DNA from: Phycisphaerales bacterium
GTDB taxonomy: Bacteria; Planctomycetota; Phycisphaerae; Phycisphaerales; UBA1924
NCBI GenBank assembly: GCA_016699835.1
Contig: CP064987.1
Location: forward strand, 2,294,001 to 2,358,000
Length of the DNA: 64,000 nt
Reading direction: 5' to 3'
Shown piece by piece: positions 7,341 through 21,593 of the stretch. The notes beneath the pieces are model-generated. The model was given only the letters and a program-made list of their open reading frames with translations. It was not told the DNA's origin and did not search any database. Position 1 is the first letter of the stretch. The number at the start of each line of letters is the position of its first letter. The translations under genes were made by a program, and so were the position numbers.

Positions 7341-8696
7341 CTAGTGGACGGCGGGCGCGGCGTTCTCGGGCGGATTGGGCTCGGCGGAGCGGATGGTGAC
7401 GTTGCCGTTCTCGCTGGTGATGATGAGGAGGTGGGGGGCCGACCCATCGGTGGCGGGCGCGGTGAGGACGAATCGCCTGGCGGTGAGGGCGTTTTCGATG
7501 GGGAGCCTGTCGTCGGCGCTGCGGAGCAGGCCGTCGATGACGACGGAGTCGGCGCGGACGGCGGGTTGGAGATTGAGTTCGATGGCGTCGTTCACGAGGC
7601 GCGGGTCGCGGGTGAGGTTGCCCTCGACGATGGGGACGTCTTTGAGCACTGGCGAGCGGTCCACGATCGGAAGGTCCTTGAGGATCGGTACGCGGGCGGC
7701 CTTGGCGTGGTCATTGTCGGCGGGCTGATTGGGATTGAGTTTGGCGACGATCCACTGGATCTGTTCGATGTAGCGTGGCGGGGCCTTGACGAAGAGGACG
7801 TTGCCGACGATGGAGAGGCGGGCGGTTGTGCCGCCGTTGTCTGCCCAACCTTCCGGCTCGACGAGTTCGGTAATGAGATTGTGGAATCTGACCTGATCCT
7901 GGATTGACTTGCCCGCGAGGAAGTCACCGGCGTCGATGCTGACGAGTCGTGTCTCGCGAGCGTCGAAGAAGCCGCGTGTGGCGACTTCGAGGACGCCGTC
8001 GTGCACGCGATAGTCGAGTTCGCTTTTGGTGAGGCCACGGGCGTCGCGGATCTCGTCGAAGGCGTCGGCGACGTCGGCTGCCTTGAGAGTGACGCGGACA
8101 GACTCGGCGAGGTCGATGCCCTGCTCGCCCAGGGGCGCGATGCGTGTGATGAGATTGAGGCTGGCCCGCTTGGCGACGCGTTCGAGCGCCTCGGTGAGGG
8201 ACATCGGGCCTTCGATGGGTGTTGATTGCTCGGCGAGCACGGCCGTGGCTTTGGGCGCGGGGACATAGGCCTCGGTGGCGAGCGGGCGCGTGGCGCCGGG
8301 CTGGGTGACGGCCGGCTGAGTAACAGCAAACAGGCTGGTGATGAGGGCGATTCCTGAGGCGGCAATGATGGCGCTGTTCATGGCGAGTCTCCTGAAAGGG
8401 GCGCGGCGCGCCCGGGCGAGGCTTCGTGTGAAAACGGCGGGGTTTCCGAACTCCTGGAGGGCGCGGGCGAGGGCGTGGTGCTCGTTCTCGCCGGCGAGGG
8501 TCAACTCTCGGACGCGCTCGGTGATGTGGTCCTCGATCTCGTTCTGGATCGCGTCGCGATGGGACGTCGGGAGTGCTGCGACGGCGGCGCTGAGCCAGGT
8601 CTGGAGGATGGAATCCGTGGACGGCTCAAGGGACGTTGCGTCGTCCGAGTCGGTAGGTTTGTGCGGCACGAGTTTGAGTCGCTCGGCGGTGCTCAT
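7341..8696 (-). CDS. Membrane protein with permease-prefix-like N-terminus and secretin-like repeat region
   Basis: The product is 451 aa. Residues ~30-100 form an acidic helical domain (IEDHITERVRELTLAGENE; ALQEFGNPAVFTRSLARA) like the cytoplasmic 'permease prefix' region often found downstream of PadR regulators. A single membrane segment follows (IIAASGIALITSLFAV near 110-130). The remainder is predicted outside: an STN/secretin-type part (LTEALERVAKRASLNLI) and a later block, YIEQIQWIVAKLN. A function cannot be assigned; a PadR-controlled envelope component is the most that can be inferred. Its ATG overlaps the stop of the padR-like gene by 4 bp (ATGA), so the two are translationally coupled. 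Confidence 0.65.
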   Translation of the reverse strand: MSTAERLKLVPHKPTDSDDATSLEPSTDSILQTWLSAAVAALPTSHRDAIQNEIEDHITERVRELTLAGENEHHALARALQEFGNPAVFTRSLARARRAPFRRLAMNSAIIAASGIALITSLFAVTQPAVTQPGATRPLATEAYVPAPKATAVLAEQSTPIEGPMSLTEALERVAKRASLNLITRIAPLGEQGIDLAESVRVTLKAADVADAFDEIRDARGLTKSELDYRVHDGVLEVATRGFFDARETRLVSIDAGDFLAGKSIQDQVRFHNLITELVEPEGWADNGGTTARLSIVGNVLFVKAPPRYIEQIQWIVAKLNPNQPADNDHAKAARVPILKDLPIVDRSPVLKDVPIVEGNLTRDPRLVNDAIELNLQPAVRADSVVIDGLLRSADDRLPIENALTARRFVLTAPATDGSAPHLLIITSENGNVTIRSAEPNPPENAAPAVH

Positions 8697-9049
8697 GCGG
8701 GGTGCTCTGAGTTAGTGCGCGTGCCGAGGAACGCGTTCATCATGGCGGTGTAGGCACGGTGGGCATCGACGCGGCGGGCGAGGCGTTTTCGGCCTTTGGG
8801 GGAGATCTTGTACCACTTGCGTTTTCGTCCGGCGCCCGAGTCGTCGTCGCGCGAGACGGCGCGGACTTCTTCCCACGAGCCGGTGATGAGGCCTGAGGCC
8901 TCGAGTTCCTGGAGGAGGGGGTAGAGGACGCCTGGCGTGAGTCGAAGGGCGCCGTCGGTCTTGGCTTTGGCCTCTTTGGTGAGGAGATAGCCGTATTTCG
9001 GGCCATCGGCGAGGAGGGAGAGGACCACGAGTTCGAATCGATCGTCCAT
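8693..9049 (-). CDS. PadR family transcriptional regulator
   Basis: The product is 118 aa from the ATG at 9049 (AGGA about 8 nt upstream); a TTG at 9103 would add 18 poor residues and would start inside the proposed operator. The winged-helix signature is typical: FELVVLSLLADGPKYGYLL, then LRLTPGVLYPLLQELEASGLI, then RKWYKISPKGRKRL. PadR proteins are small dimeric repressors that usually regulate themselves and the adjacent membrane-protein gene, which matches the coupled downstream gene here. Confidence 0.9.
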   Translation of the reverse strand: MDDRFELVVLSLLADGPKYGYLLTKEAKAKTDGALRLTPGVLYPLLQELEASGLITGSWEEVRAVSRDDDSGAGRKRKWYKISPKGRKRLARRVDAHRAYTAMMNAFLGTRTNSEHPA

Positions 9050-9102
9050 GGGTTGATCCTGCGGCGGGTCGCGGGAGGTGTCCACGGTCCGCGGCGTGTT
9101 CA

Positions 9103-9123
9103 ATATATCGGCAATAGATATAT
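9103..9123. promoter_or_regulatory. Putative PadR operator (7-7-7 inverted repeat)
   Basis: ATATATC (9103-9109) and GATATAT (9117-9123) are perfect inverted repeats with a 7-bp spacer, in an otherwise GC-rich area, about 54 bp upstream of the padR-like start codon. Position and symmetry fit an autoregulatory operator. The exact motif is not one I can match to a studied PadR site. Confidence 0.55.
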
Positions 9124-9519
9124 CGAGTCAAGAGAAATATCCGAGAATCTCGCGCAAGAACCGGTTCTGATTTCGTGGCCTGTCCGCATGCGTGTCGGGC
9201 TTGGCGACAACGAGTAGACGTGGTAGACACAGACGGGATGCCAGTGCCACGAGATGAGGGAGGTTCGACAGAGTGCTTCCCGCTGAATCGGGGTGTGGAT
9301 GGCACGAATGAGATTCAATCTCGACTGGGTTCGGGATATGATCTGGCATGTTCTCGACCACCACGACCACGAGCCGAACGACGAGCACCCTTGATCGCGG
9401 GTGAGGCCGGGACACACGCGACGTTGATCGAAGCGCCCGGCGAACCACGTCGGGCGTTGTTGTTGATGGGCCGGGAGTTGGTGTTGAGCGGGGCCACCCT
9501 TTGTGATGGAGATCGATCG
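9124..9519. other. Intergenic region with one degenerate palindromic repeat
   Basis: No convincing gene is seen between padR and the small Zn-ribbon gene. At 9226-9253 lies a degenerate copy of the palindrome from 1140-1167 (23 of 28 positions identical, including the GTGCCACGAG end). The rest shows nothing recognisable. Confidence 0.5.
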
Positions 9520-9753
9520 ATGGCGAAGAAGCCGATGTGTTTGGTCTGCCAGAAGGAGATGGAGAAGGGGTTCATCACGGAGATGGGGGACGGCGGCGTG
9601 GCCGTGCACATGCCGAGGTGGTGCGCGGGAGAGCCCAAGCGCACTCAGTACGTCGGCGAGGTGGACTCGAGCCAGCACATGAAGGGCCTGGCACTGACGG
9701 CGTATCGATGCCCGGAGTGTGAGGCGATCCGGTTGTACGCCCCGTCGAAATGA
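9520..9753 (+). CDS. Small zinc-ribbon-type protein (DUF6487-like)
   Basis: The product is 77 aa from the ATG at 9520, with GGAGA 8-12 nt upstream. The much longer in-frame extension back to 9175 shows no domain. It carries two cysteine pairs: CLVC near the N-terminus (MAKKPMCLVCQKEMEKGFI) and CPEC near residue 65 (AYRCPECEAIRLYAPSK). The spacing of two ribbon halves around a Trp-containing middle resembles the DUF6487-type 'putative zinc ribbon' proteins. Role unknown. It stands alone ahead of thrS. Confidence 0.7.
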   Translation: MAKKPMCLVCQKEMEKGFITEMGDGGVAVHMPRWCAGEPKRTQYVGEVDSSQHMKGLALTAYRCPECEAIRLYAPSK

Positions 9754-9865
9754 ACGAACCCTTGACTGCAATCGGACTCATGTCTTCCTTGTCCTTCAGG
9801 TGTCTCTCACTGAACTCAACTTTGGTAATTTGACCATTTAACTATTTGGAAATTTGGATCTCCAC

Positions 9866-12103
9866 ATGCCCACCATCACTCTTCCCAACGGCGACACCAA
9901 GTCTTTCGACAAGCCCGTGAGCGGGCGCGACGTCGCGGCGTCCATCGGCGCGGGGCTCGCGAAGGCGGCCCTGGCGTGCAAGGTCGATGGCGAGACGAGG
10001 GATCTCTCCTTCGTCATCGATCATGATGCGCGCCTCGAGATCATCACCGCGCCCAGGCCCGGGCAGGCACCGAGCAAGGACGCGCTTACGTTGATCCGGC
10101 ACTCGGCGGCTCACGTGATGGCCGAGGCGATCCAGGATGTTGCGGGGAAGCAGATCCAACTCGCGTATGGCCCGCCGACGGAGACGGGGTTCTTCTACGA
10201 CATGTTTATTCCCGAGGGCGTGAAGTTATCGAGCGATCTGTTCGAGGCGATCAACGCGCGCATGGCGGCGATCATCAAGGAGGATCGCGCGTTCACCCGC
10301 TATGAGTGCGAGGCGAACGAGGGGCTGAAGAAGTTGTGGGCCGAGGAGAACAAGTACAAGATCGATAATGCCGAGCGGGCGCTAGGGATGGTGTCGTCGG
10401 TGTATCGCGGGGCGAAGGCGGCGTCGGGTGATTCTGGTAGTACGGCTGTTCAGAGCGGCGGGAGCACCGGTCTGGAGACCGGTGCCACCAAGAGGCTCTC
10501 GTTCTATGCGACGGGTGAGCCCGGGAAGAACTGGGAGGACTTGTGTCGCGGGCCGCACGTGCCGAGCACGGGGCGGATCGGGGCGGCGCGGGTAATGTCG
10601 CTCGCGTCGTCGTATTGGCACGGCGACGAGACTTCGGACCGGCTCATTCGCGTCTATGGCACGGCCTTCCCTTCGCAGAAAGAACTCGACGAGTATCTGA
10701 ATCAGTTGGAGGAAGCGAAGAAACGCGACCACCGCGTGATCGGCAAGGCGCTGCGACTGTTTCACATCGATGAGGACGTCGGGCAGGGGCTGATCCTGTG
10801 GACGCCCAATGGTTCGGTAATCCGGCAGGAGTTGATGACGTTCATCTCGGATGAACTGCGCAAGCAGGGGTACCACCAGGTTTTCACGCCGCACATCGGG
10901 CGGCTGGAGTTGTACAAGACCAGCGGGCACTTTCCGTACTACAAGGACTCGCAGTATGCCCCGATCGTGGAGCGCGAGGCGATCGAGATGCTGTCGGCGC
11001 AGGGGTGCTCGTGCGCGGAGATGATGAACCGCGTGGAGGGCGTCTCGGCGCGCCTCGTTAAGGAGATCAACGAGCGCACGCACGCCTCGACCATCGGCAA
11101 GGAGCGGATCCTTCCCGACGAGAAACTCGTCGAGGGGTATCTGCTCAAGCCGATGAACTGCCCGCACCACGTGAAGATCTTCAAGAGCGCGCCGCACTCG
11201 TACCGCGACATGCCCGTGCGCCTCGCGGAGTTCGGCACGGTCTATCGCTGGGAGCAGTCGGGCGAACTCAACGGCATGACCCGCGTGCGCGGCTTTACCC
11301 AGGACGACGCGCACCTGTTCTGCACCGAGGACCAGGTCGGCGCGGAGGTGCAGGGGTGCCTGAGCCTCGTGAAGATCATCTTCGCGACGCTGGGGATGAA
11401 GGACTATCGCGTGCGGGTGGGCTTGCGCGATCCCGACGGGACCAAGTACACCGGGACGAAGGAGAACTGGGACAAGGCCGAGGCCGCGTGCATCGCGGCG
11501 GCGGAGTCGCTCGGTGTTTCGTTCAGCAAGGAGCCCGGTGAGGCGGCGTTCTATGGGCCGAAGATCGACTTCGTCGTGAAAGATGTGATCGGTCGCGAGT
11601 GGCAACTCGGCACGGTGCAGGTGGATTACAACCTGCCCGTGCGGTTTGATCTGTCGTACATCGGGCCTGATAACAAGCCGCATCGGCCGGTGATGATCCA
11701 CCGCGCGCCGTTCGGGAGCATGGAGCGGTTCTGTGGCGTGCTCATCGAGCACTTCGCGGGCGCGTTCCCGTCGTGGCTGAGTCCGGAGCAGTGCCGCGTG
11801 ATGCCGATCAGCGACAAGAGTTCGGAGTATGCTCGCGAGGTTCTGGCGGCGCTCAAGGCGCGCGGGGTTCGCGCCACGATCGACGAGGGATCGGACCGCA
11901 TCCAGGCGAAGGTGAAGGTGGCGGCGGACGAACGCGTGCCGTATATGGCGATCGTCGGCCCGCGCGACGCGGAGAACAGGACCGTGTCGCTTCGAATGCG
12001 CGGCATCGAGAAGGACCTCGGCGCGATGGGCCTCGACGTGTTTGTGGCGGCGCTGACGCGTGAGATCGCGTCGCGCCAGGCGGAGTTGGGTGTGAAACCC
12101 TAG
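9866..12103 (+). CDS. thrS: Threonyl-tRNA synthetase with an in-frame palindromic insertion
   Basis: The product is 745 aa from the ATG at 9866 (MPTITLPNGD); a TTG 12 nt earlier is unlikely. Order: TGS domain (residues 1-65), editing-type second domain (HSAAHVMAEAIQD near 80; DLCRGPHVP near 230), catalytic core, and the C-terminal anticodon-binding domain. The zinc ligands of ThrRS are present in KPMNCPHH, FTQDDAHLF and MIHRAPFG; motif 2 is RLAEFGTVYRWEQSG and motif 3 is GSMERF. It charges tRNA-Thr. Two features are longer than in E. coli: about 60 residues between PYYKDSQYAP and YLLKPMNC, and a Ser/Gly-rich insert at residues ~182-210. The latter is encoded partly by a palindrome at 10464-10485 and lies just before the conserved LSFYATGEPGKNWEDLCRGPH block. 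Confidence 0.97.
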   Translation: MPTITLPNGDTKSFDKPVSGRDVAASIGAGLAKAALACKVDGETRDLSFVIDHDARLEIITAPRPGQAPSKDALTLIRHSAAHVMAEAIQDVAGKQIQLAYGPPTETGFFYDMFIPEGVKLSSDLFEAINARMAAIIKEDRAFTRYECEANEGLKKLWAEENKYKIDNAERALGMVSSVYRGAKAASGDSGSTAVQSGGSTGLETGATKRLSFYATGEPGKNWEDLCRGPHVPSTGRIGAARVMSLASSYWHGDETSDRLIRVYGTAFPSQKELDEYLNQLEEAKKRDHRVIGKALRLFHIDEDVGQGLILWTPNGSVIRQELMTFISDELRKQGYHQVFTPHIGRLELYKTSGHFPYYKDSQYAPIVEREAIEMLSAQGCSCAEMMNRVEGVSARLVKEINERTHASTIGKERILPDEKLVEGYLLKPMNCPHHVKIFKSAPHSYRDMPVRLAEFGTVYRWEQSGELNGMTRVRGFTQDDAHLFCTEDQVGAEVQGCLSLVKIIFATLGMKDYRVRVGLRDPDGTKYTGTKENWDKAEAACIAAAESLGVSFSKEPGEAAFYGPKIDFVVKDVIGREWQLGTVQVDYNLPVRFDLSYIGPDNKPHRPVMIHRAPFGSMERFCGVLIEHFAGAFPSWLSPEQCRVMPISDKSSEYAREVLAALKARGVRATIDEGSDRIQAKVKVAADERVPYMAIVGPRDAENRTVSLRMRGIEKDLGAMGLDVFVAALTREIASRQAELGVKP
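10464..10485. repeat. Perfect palindrome inserted in frame within thrS
   Basis: GCACCGGTCT (10464-10473), GG, AGACCGGTGC (10476-10485). The arms are perfect and the flank GCCACC matches the outer end of the palindromes at 1140 and 9226. It encodes part of the Ser/Gly/Thr-rich insert of ThrRS without breaking the frame. Confidence 0.7.
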
Positions 12104-12144
12104 TTGATTAGCGGATCAGACTCGCAATCACGCGGAGTGTGAAG

Positions 12145-15147
<3,003 letters not shown>

Positions 15148-15583
15148 ATTCAAAGCACACGGAAATCTGGTCTCCGTACTCCGAATGCCATCGTCCTCTG
15201 GAACGTCGGTTTGAAGCGATCAATGTGCTTGCAGGTCAGCCAACGAATGACTGTCCCTTTATGCCCCGCGATCGGGGTATGGCAAGGTGATCCGCTCGCC
15301 ACACAGATCTCGAAGGTTCGGACGGTGCATCTGGTCTGTCTCAAGGAAGTATTTCAGTACGTAAGGCGTTCGAGTTTATACGCAAGTCGTTCAACAGCAA
15401 GGGAATACGACTTGGTTCGAGAGGGCGCAGATTGTGCGCAATTCGGCTCGAGAAGGCATACATGTCCGGGTTCATGGGTCGTTCGTCGTTTACAATCGCC
15501 CCCTTTGTCCTGCGCCGCCGGTTGGGAGCACCCTTTGGCGCGGGTTCGCACCGCTCCCAGCCTTATCCATTGGAGTGATTCAC
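15148..15583. other. Divergent intergenic region, nothing recognised
   Basis: This 436-bp gap separates the divergently read histidine kinase and bactofilin genes. It must hold both promoters, but no ORF, RNA or repeat stands out. The bactofilin Shine-Dalgarno (GGAG) is at 15572-15575. Confidence 0.4.
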
Positions 15584-16006
15584 ATGGCCGAAGCATCGCA
15601 CACCACCGTCATCGGACCCGATACCAAGATCAAGGGCGAGATGACCTTTGAGTCCACGGCCCGCCTGCTGGGGACGTTCGAGGGGAAGATCCAGGCGAAG
15701 GGCGAGTTGCAGGTCGCCGACAGCGCCCAGTGCCGGGCGTCTGTGGACGCGGGCAAGGTCCTTGTCGATGGGCTGGTCGAGGGGAACATCAACGCTCGCG
15801 AACGCGTGGAGTTGACCGCGCGCGCGAAGATGAAGGGCGACCTGGTCTCGACGAAACTGGTGGTCGCGGATGGCGCGACATTCGTCGGGCACGTGACCGT
15901 CGGTCCCGAGGCCGCGAAGATGGCGGGCTCATCGGGTGGCGGCAGCGCCGCGTCGTCGATCGAGGGCAAGCCCGCCGACACACGCGTCACACCCCCGAAC
16001 CGCTAA
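15584..16006 (+). CDS. Bactofilin
   Basis: The product is 140 aa from the ATG at 15584, with GGAG 8 nt upstream. The polymerising beta-solenoid repeats are plain: TVIGPDTKIKGEMTFESTA, then LLGTFEGKIQAKGELQVAD, then GKVLVDGLVEGNINARERV and MKGDLVSTKLVVADGATFVG. Bactofilins form nucleotide-independent filaments involved in cell shape, stalk or polar organisation. The C-terminal tail (~30 residues, Ser/Gly then Pro/Arg) is unstructured. A second bactofilin-like gene follows 121 bp downstream in the same direction, with a hairpin between. Confidence 0.9.
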   Translation: MAEASHTTVIGPDTKIKGEMTFESTARLLGTFEGKIQAKGELQVADSAQCRASVDAGKVLVDGLVEGNINARERVELTARAKMKGDLVSTKLVVADGATFVGHVTVGPEAAKMAGSSGGGSAASSIEGKPADTRVTPPNR

Positions 16007-16031
16007 CGCACGAGTGCATCCGCGTGTGATG

Positions 16032-16057
16032 CCTGGAGCGCCGCTGCGCGCGCCAGG
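16032..16057 (+). terminator. Hairpin between the two bactofilin genes
   Basis: CCTGGAGCGC and GCGCGCCAGG form a near-perfect stem around a six-base loop just after the first bactofilin. There is no T-run, so it may be an attenuator or RNA-stability hairpin rather than a full terminator. Confidence 0.35.
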
Positions 16058-16127
16058 TGAGTCATGACGTGATGGCTTGGGCACGCGCCGAGCGATCGGC
16101 GGGTGTTTGGCCAACGTCGGGGCCTGC

Positions 16128-16895
16128 ATGTCGAGCGACACACCCCATTCTCCGCCTCCATCGGCGATGGGTCCGCAGAGGACGCTGACGTGCTATCACT
16201 GCGCGCACGTCTTTGGTGTGTCGACGAAGGCCGTGTCGTGCAACTGTCCGAAGTGCTCCAAACTTCTGCAGATCCAGGATGTCGTGATCAAGGGCACGCA
16301 TTCGGTTCGGAAACTGCAGACGTGCGGGAAGATTCTCGTCGAGGTGAAGGGCAAGTTGATTGCGCCCGTCATCCAGGCGAGCCTAGGGGTGGAGGTGCTT
16401 GGCAGTCTGGAGGGGAACGTCGTGACGCCCGGGCCGGTGCGACTCGGGAAGAAGGCGTCGTGGAAGGGGGATTGCACGGCTCCCACCCTGAGCGTGGAGC
16501 TCGGGGCAGAGGTGACTCGCGGGTATTTCCACATCGGGCCCGATGCGCTGGCGGAGTCTTCGCGAGCACGGTCGCTCATGGGCGTTGTTCGCGGAGACGA
16601 CGGGAGCAACGATGATGACTTTGGACAAGGTGCGAGTATCGAAAGTCCCGACGGCTCGGAGGGACCGAAGCTTGCTGGTCCGTTGATCCCGGACAAGCCC
16701 GCACCGAAGGCCCCGATCCAGCAGGGGCGATCACGGGACCGCACGCCGATTCTTCCGGATCAGCCCGCGCCCAAGGCTCCGATCCAGCAGAAGCGCAAGG
16801 CGGAATCGAAACCGATCATTCCGGACAAACCCGCCCCGAAAGCGCCGATCCAGACGCGGCGGAAGAAGGACGGGCCAGACGCGCCCCGGGGGTGA
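16128..16895 (+). CDS. Bactofilin-like protein with N-terminal zinc ribbon and repeated proline/lysine tail
   Basis: The product is 255 aa from the ATG at 16128 (MSSDTPHSPPPS); an in-frame start 17 codons earlier is less likely. Residues ~20-50 hold a zinc ribbon (CYHCAHVF and, about 20 residues on, CNCPKCSKLL). Residues ~55-150 resemble bactofilin beta-solenoid turns (GKILVEVKGKLIAPVIQASLGVEVLGS; GNVVTPGPVRLGKKASWKGD). The tail repeats PDKPAPKAPIQ (or PDQPAPKAPIQ) three times at a ~20-residue period, each followed by basic residues. It is probably co-transcribed with, and may co-assemble with, the preceding bactofilin. The zinc ribbon and basic tail suggest a link between filament and another molecule, possibly nucleic acid or membrane; this is inference. 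Confidence 0.75.
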   Translation: MSSDTPHSPPPSAMGPQRTLTCYHCAHVFGVSTKAVSCNCPKCSKLLQIQDVVIKGTHSVRKLQTCGKILVEVKGKLIAPVIQASLGVEVLGSLEGNVVTPGPVRLGKKASWKGDCTAPTLSVELGAEVTRGYFHIGPDALAESSRARSLMGVVRGDDGSNDDDFGQGASIESPDGSEGPKLAGPLIPDKPAPKAPIQQGRSRDRTPILPDQPAPKAPIQQKRKAESKPIIPDKPAPKAPIQTRRKKDGPDAPRG

Positions 16896-17048
16896 TTCCG
16901 GCTGTGGATTGGCCATTATTGCGTCCTGGGTGTTGAACCTATTCGTCCGGCGAGTTCACCAGAATGCCACGAATACTGTCGCGGCACTTGACGAGTGTCG
17001 TGGTGGCTGTATCTTGGTGTGGGGCGTTCCGCCACAAGGAGAGCATCG

Positions 17049-19040
17049 ATGAACTCTGATTCTCGTGAGGTTTCGTGCCGGATTGGTGTTGGAGTACTTT
17101 GGTTGCTGTTGTCGGCGGGGACGTGCCTCGGGCAGTGCAACTTCTTCTCGCCGCCGGTGGATGCCGACGAGCCGGACTCGGGGTTCACGGACGCGAACGG
17201 CGACGGGATTGATGGGATGGCGTGTGGGCCGATCTTTGTGGCGGCGACGGGGAGCGATGAGAATCCCGGGACAATGGATGCGCCGCTGGCGACGATCCAG
17301 GCGGCGGTGCTCCAGGCGCGGTTGATGACGCCGACGCGGAAGGTGTACGTCTCGGCGGAGGGGAACGTGCCGCTCAACTCGCTGGTGATTCTCGATGGCG
17401 TGTCGGTGTATGGTGGGTTCAATGCCGGCGCGGGGTGGACGCGTTCGAGCGCGAGGTCGCAGTACAACCCGAATGTTGCCTTTGCGGACTCGTATCACGA
17501 CATCGTGGTCTCGGGCGGCCAGGCACACCAGGCGCTGGTGGTGTATGCGCAGGCGATTTCCCAGCCGATGGTGCTCGACTCGTTGCAGTTTTTGTCGAAG
17601 GTCGGAAATCGCGTCTCGCCGAGCACCGACTTCGGGCTGTTCGTCGAAGGGGGACCGTCGGGAAGTCTCGAACTTCGGAACGTGCGTGTCGAGGCGGTGC
17701 CTCCGGCGAGCCTTGGTTTGGCGGCCGGCGCGGGCACCAATGGTCTCCAAGGAGCAACGGCCAACGCGGGAGCGAACGGGCTTGTCGGCTGTGAGGACTG
17801 CACATCCAATGGAACCAGTGCCCCGGGAGGCTCAGGGGCGTTCAACGGAGGTGGAGGTGGCCCGGGTGGGCAGGCGGTCAATGGTGTGGCCGGTCAAACG
17901 GGCAGCGGTCCTGGTGGGAGCGCTGGTGTTGGGGGGAGTTCGGCTCCGTGCAACGCCACGGCGGGGAACGGGGGATTCGCACAGCCCGGCGCTATCGGGA
18001 GCAACGGAGCGCACGGCGGCGTCGGCCCGCTCTGGTCCAACGGGCTCTCGGGGACCACGGGATCGGCGGGCCGCGGCGGCGGCGGCGGTGGTGGTGGCGG
18101 CGGCGTGACGCAGGTCTTTCTGTCATGCGACACGGGACGGGGTGGAGGTGGTGGTGGCGGCGGTGGGGGCGGATTCCCGGGCTCGCCGGGGACGGGTGGA
18201 TTGCCGGGGGTTTCCGCGGCGAGCATGGTCTGGAATGGAAACGGGAGTGTGCTGGCTGATTCAAGTTGTCATTTCCGTGCGTTCGCACAGAACGGCGGCA
18301 TCGGTGGGAACGGCGGGGCCGGTGGGAATGGCGGCAACGGCGGACTCGGAGGCTCGGGACCTGGCGCGACGGGTGCCGGTGGCAACGGCGGTGCGGGCGG
18401 TCGAGGCGGGCATGCCGGTTCGGGATCGGGCGGCTCTGGCGGGAGCGCGTTCGCATCCCTCAGTCTCACGGGCGGGCCATCCACATCGATTGCCGGCGCC
18501 TTGATCGAACTCGGTGGGGGAATCGGCGGGCTTGGTGGAACCACGCCCGGGTTCGGAACGGCGTCGTCCGGGCCGAACGGAACCAGCGTGACCCATGCAG
18601 TTTCTGGAGTGACGGCTCCCTCATTCGGCACTCCCGGCAATCGCGCACCGACGGGTGTCCGCTGCATCATCCGGTGCTTCCCGGACACGCCGTCGGCCCC
18701 GACGGTGGCGCTCGCCGCCGACCCGGATATCACCGATTCGCACACATTCCAGTTCTCGCAGCCCTTGATCGGTGGCACGGTCGCGAAGATCGGTGAGTCG
18801 TTCATCTTCACGCCCGCTCCCGGTTTTACGGGATGGACGTGGTTCAATCTCAGTGCCGTGGACTCGGGCGGGTTGAAGGTCACGGGGCGGGCCGTGGTCT
18901 TCGTCGGCGTGGATCCGGATCCACCGGTCGAGCCGTGCACGGCGGACGTGGATGACGGATCGGGAACGGGCACTCCCGACGGCGGGGTGACGATCGACGA
19001 TCTGCTGTACTTCCTGAATCGCTACAACCTCGGTTGCTGA
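17049..19040 (+). CDS. Secreted glycine-rich protein with one GC-type dockerin repeat
   Basis: The product is 663 aa. The ATG at 17049 has AGGAGA 7 nt upstream and opens a signal peptide (CRIGVGVLWLLLSAGTCLGQ). Residues ~60-200 look like the start of a parallel beta-helix domain of DUF1565 type (IFVAATGSDENPGTMDAPLATIQAA; SLVILDGVSVYGGFN). Residues ~230-500 are dominated by Gly, Ala, Asn and Ser in GGxGGxGG runs. A beta-sandwich-like stretch near 560-630 (AVDSGGLKVTGRAVVFVGVD) precedes a single calcium-loop repeat ending NLGC. It is likely an extracellular structural or adhesive protein. The Gly-rich region is low complexity and gives no function. Confidence 0.8.
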   Translation: MNSDSREVSCRIGVGVLWLLLSAGTCLGQCNFFSPPVDADEPDSGFTDANGDGIDGMACGPIFVAATGSDENPGTMDAPLATIQAAVLQARLMTPTRKVYVSAEGNVPLNSLVILDGVSVYGGFNAGAGWTRSSARSQYNPNVAFADSYHDIVVSGGQAHQALVVYAQAISQPMVLDSLQFLSKVGNRVSPSTDFGLFVEGGPSGSLELRNVRVEAVPPASLGLAAGAGTNGLQGATANAGANGLVGCEDCTSNGTSAPGGSGAFNGGGGGPGGQAVNGVAGQTGSGPGGSAGVGGSSAPCNATAGNGGFAQPGAIGSNGAHGGVGPLWSNGLSGTTGSAGRGGGGGGGGGGVTQVFLSCDTGRGGGGGGGGGGGFPGSPGTGGLPGVSAASMVWNGNGSVLADSSCHFRAFAQNGGIGGNGGAGGNGGNGGLGGSGPGATGAGGNGGAGGRGGHAGSGSGGSGGSAFASLSLTGGPSTSIAGALIELGGGIGGLGGTTPGFGTASSGPNGTSVTHAVSGVTAPSFGTPGNRAPTGVRCIIRCFPDTPSAPTVALAADPDITDSHTFQFSQPLIGGTVAKIGESFIFTPAPGFTGWTWFNLSAVDSGGLKVTGRAVVFVGVDPDPPVEPCTADVDDGSGTGTPDGGVTIDDLLYFLNRYNLGC

Positions 19041-19055
19041 TGTTCGGCGCGTGTG

Positions 19056-21589
<2,534 letters not shown>

Positions 21590-21593
<4 letters not shown>

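Noticed and set aside
9175..9519. An N-terminal extension of the small Zn-ribbon protein
   Set aside because: A good Shine-Dalgarno and ATG at 9520 fit the family length, and the extension runs through a degenerate palindrome.
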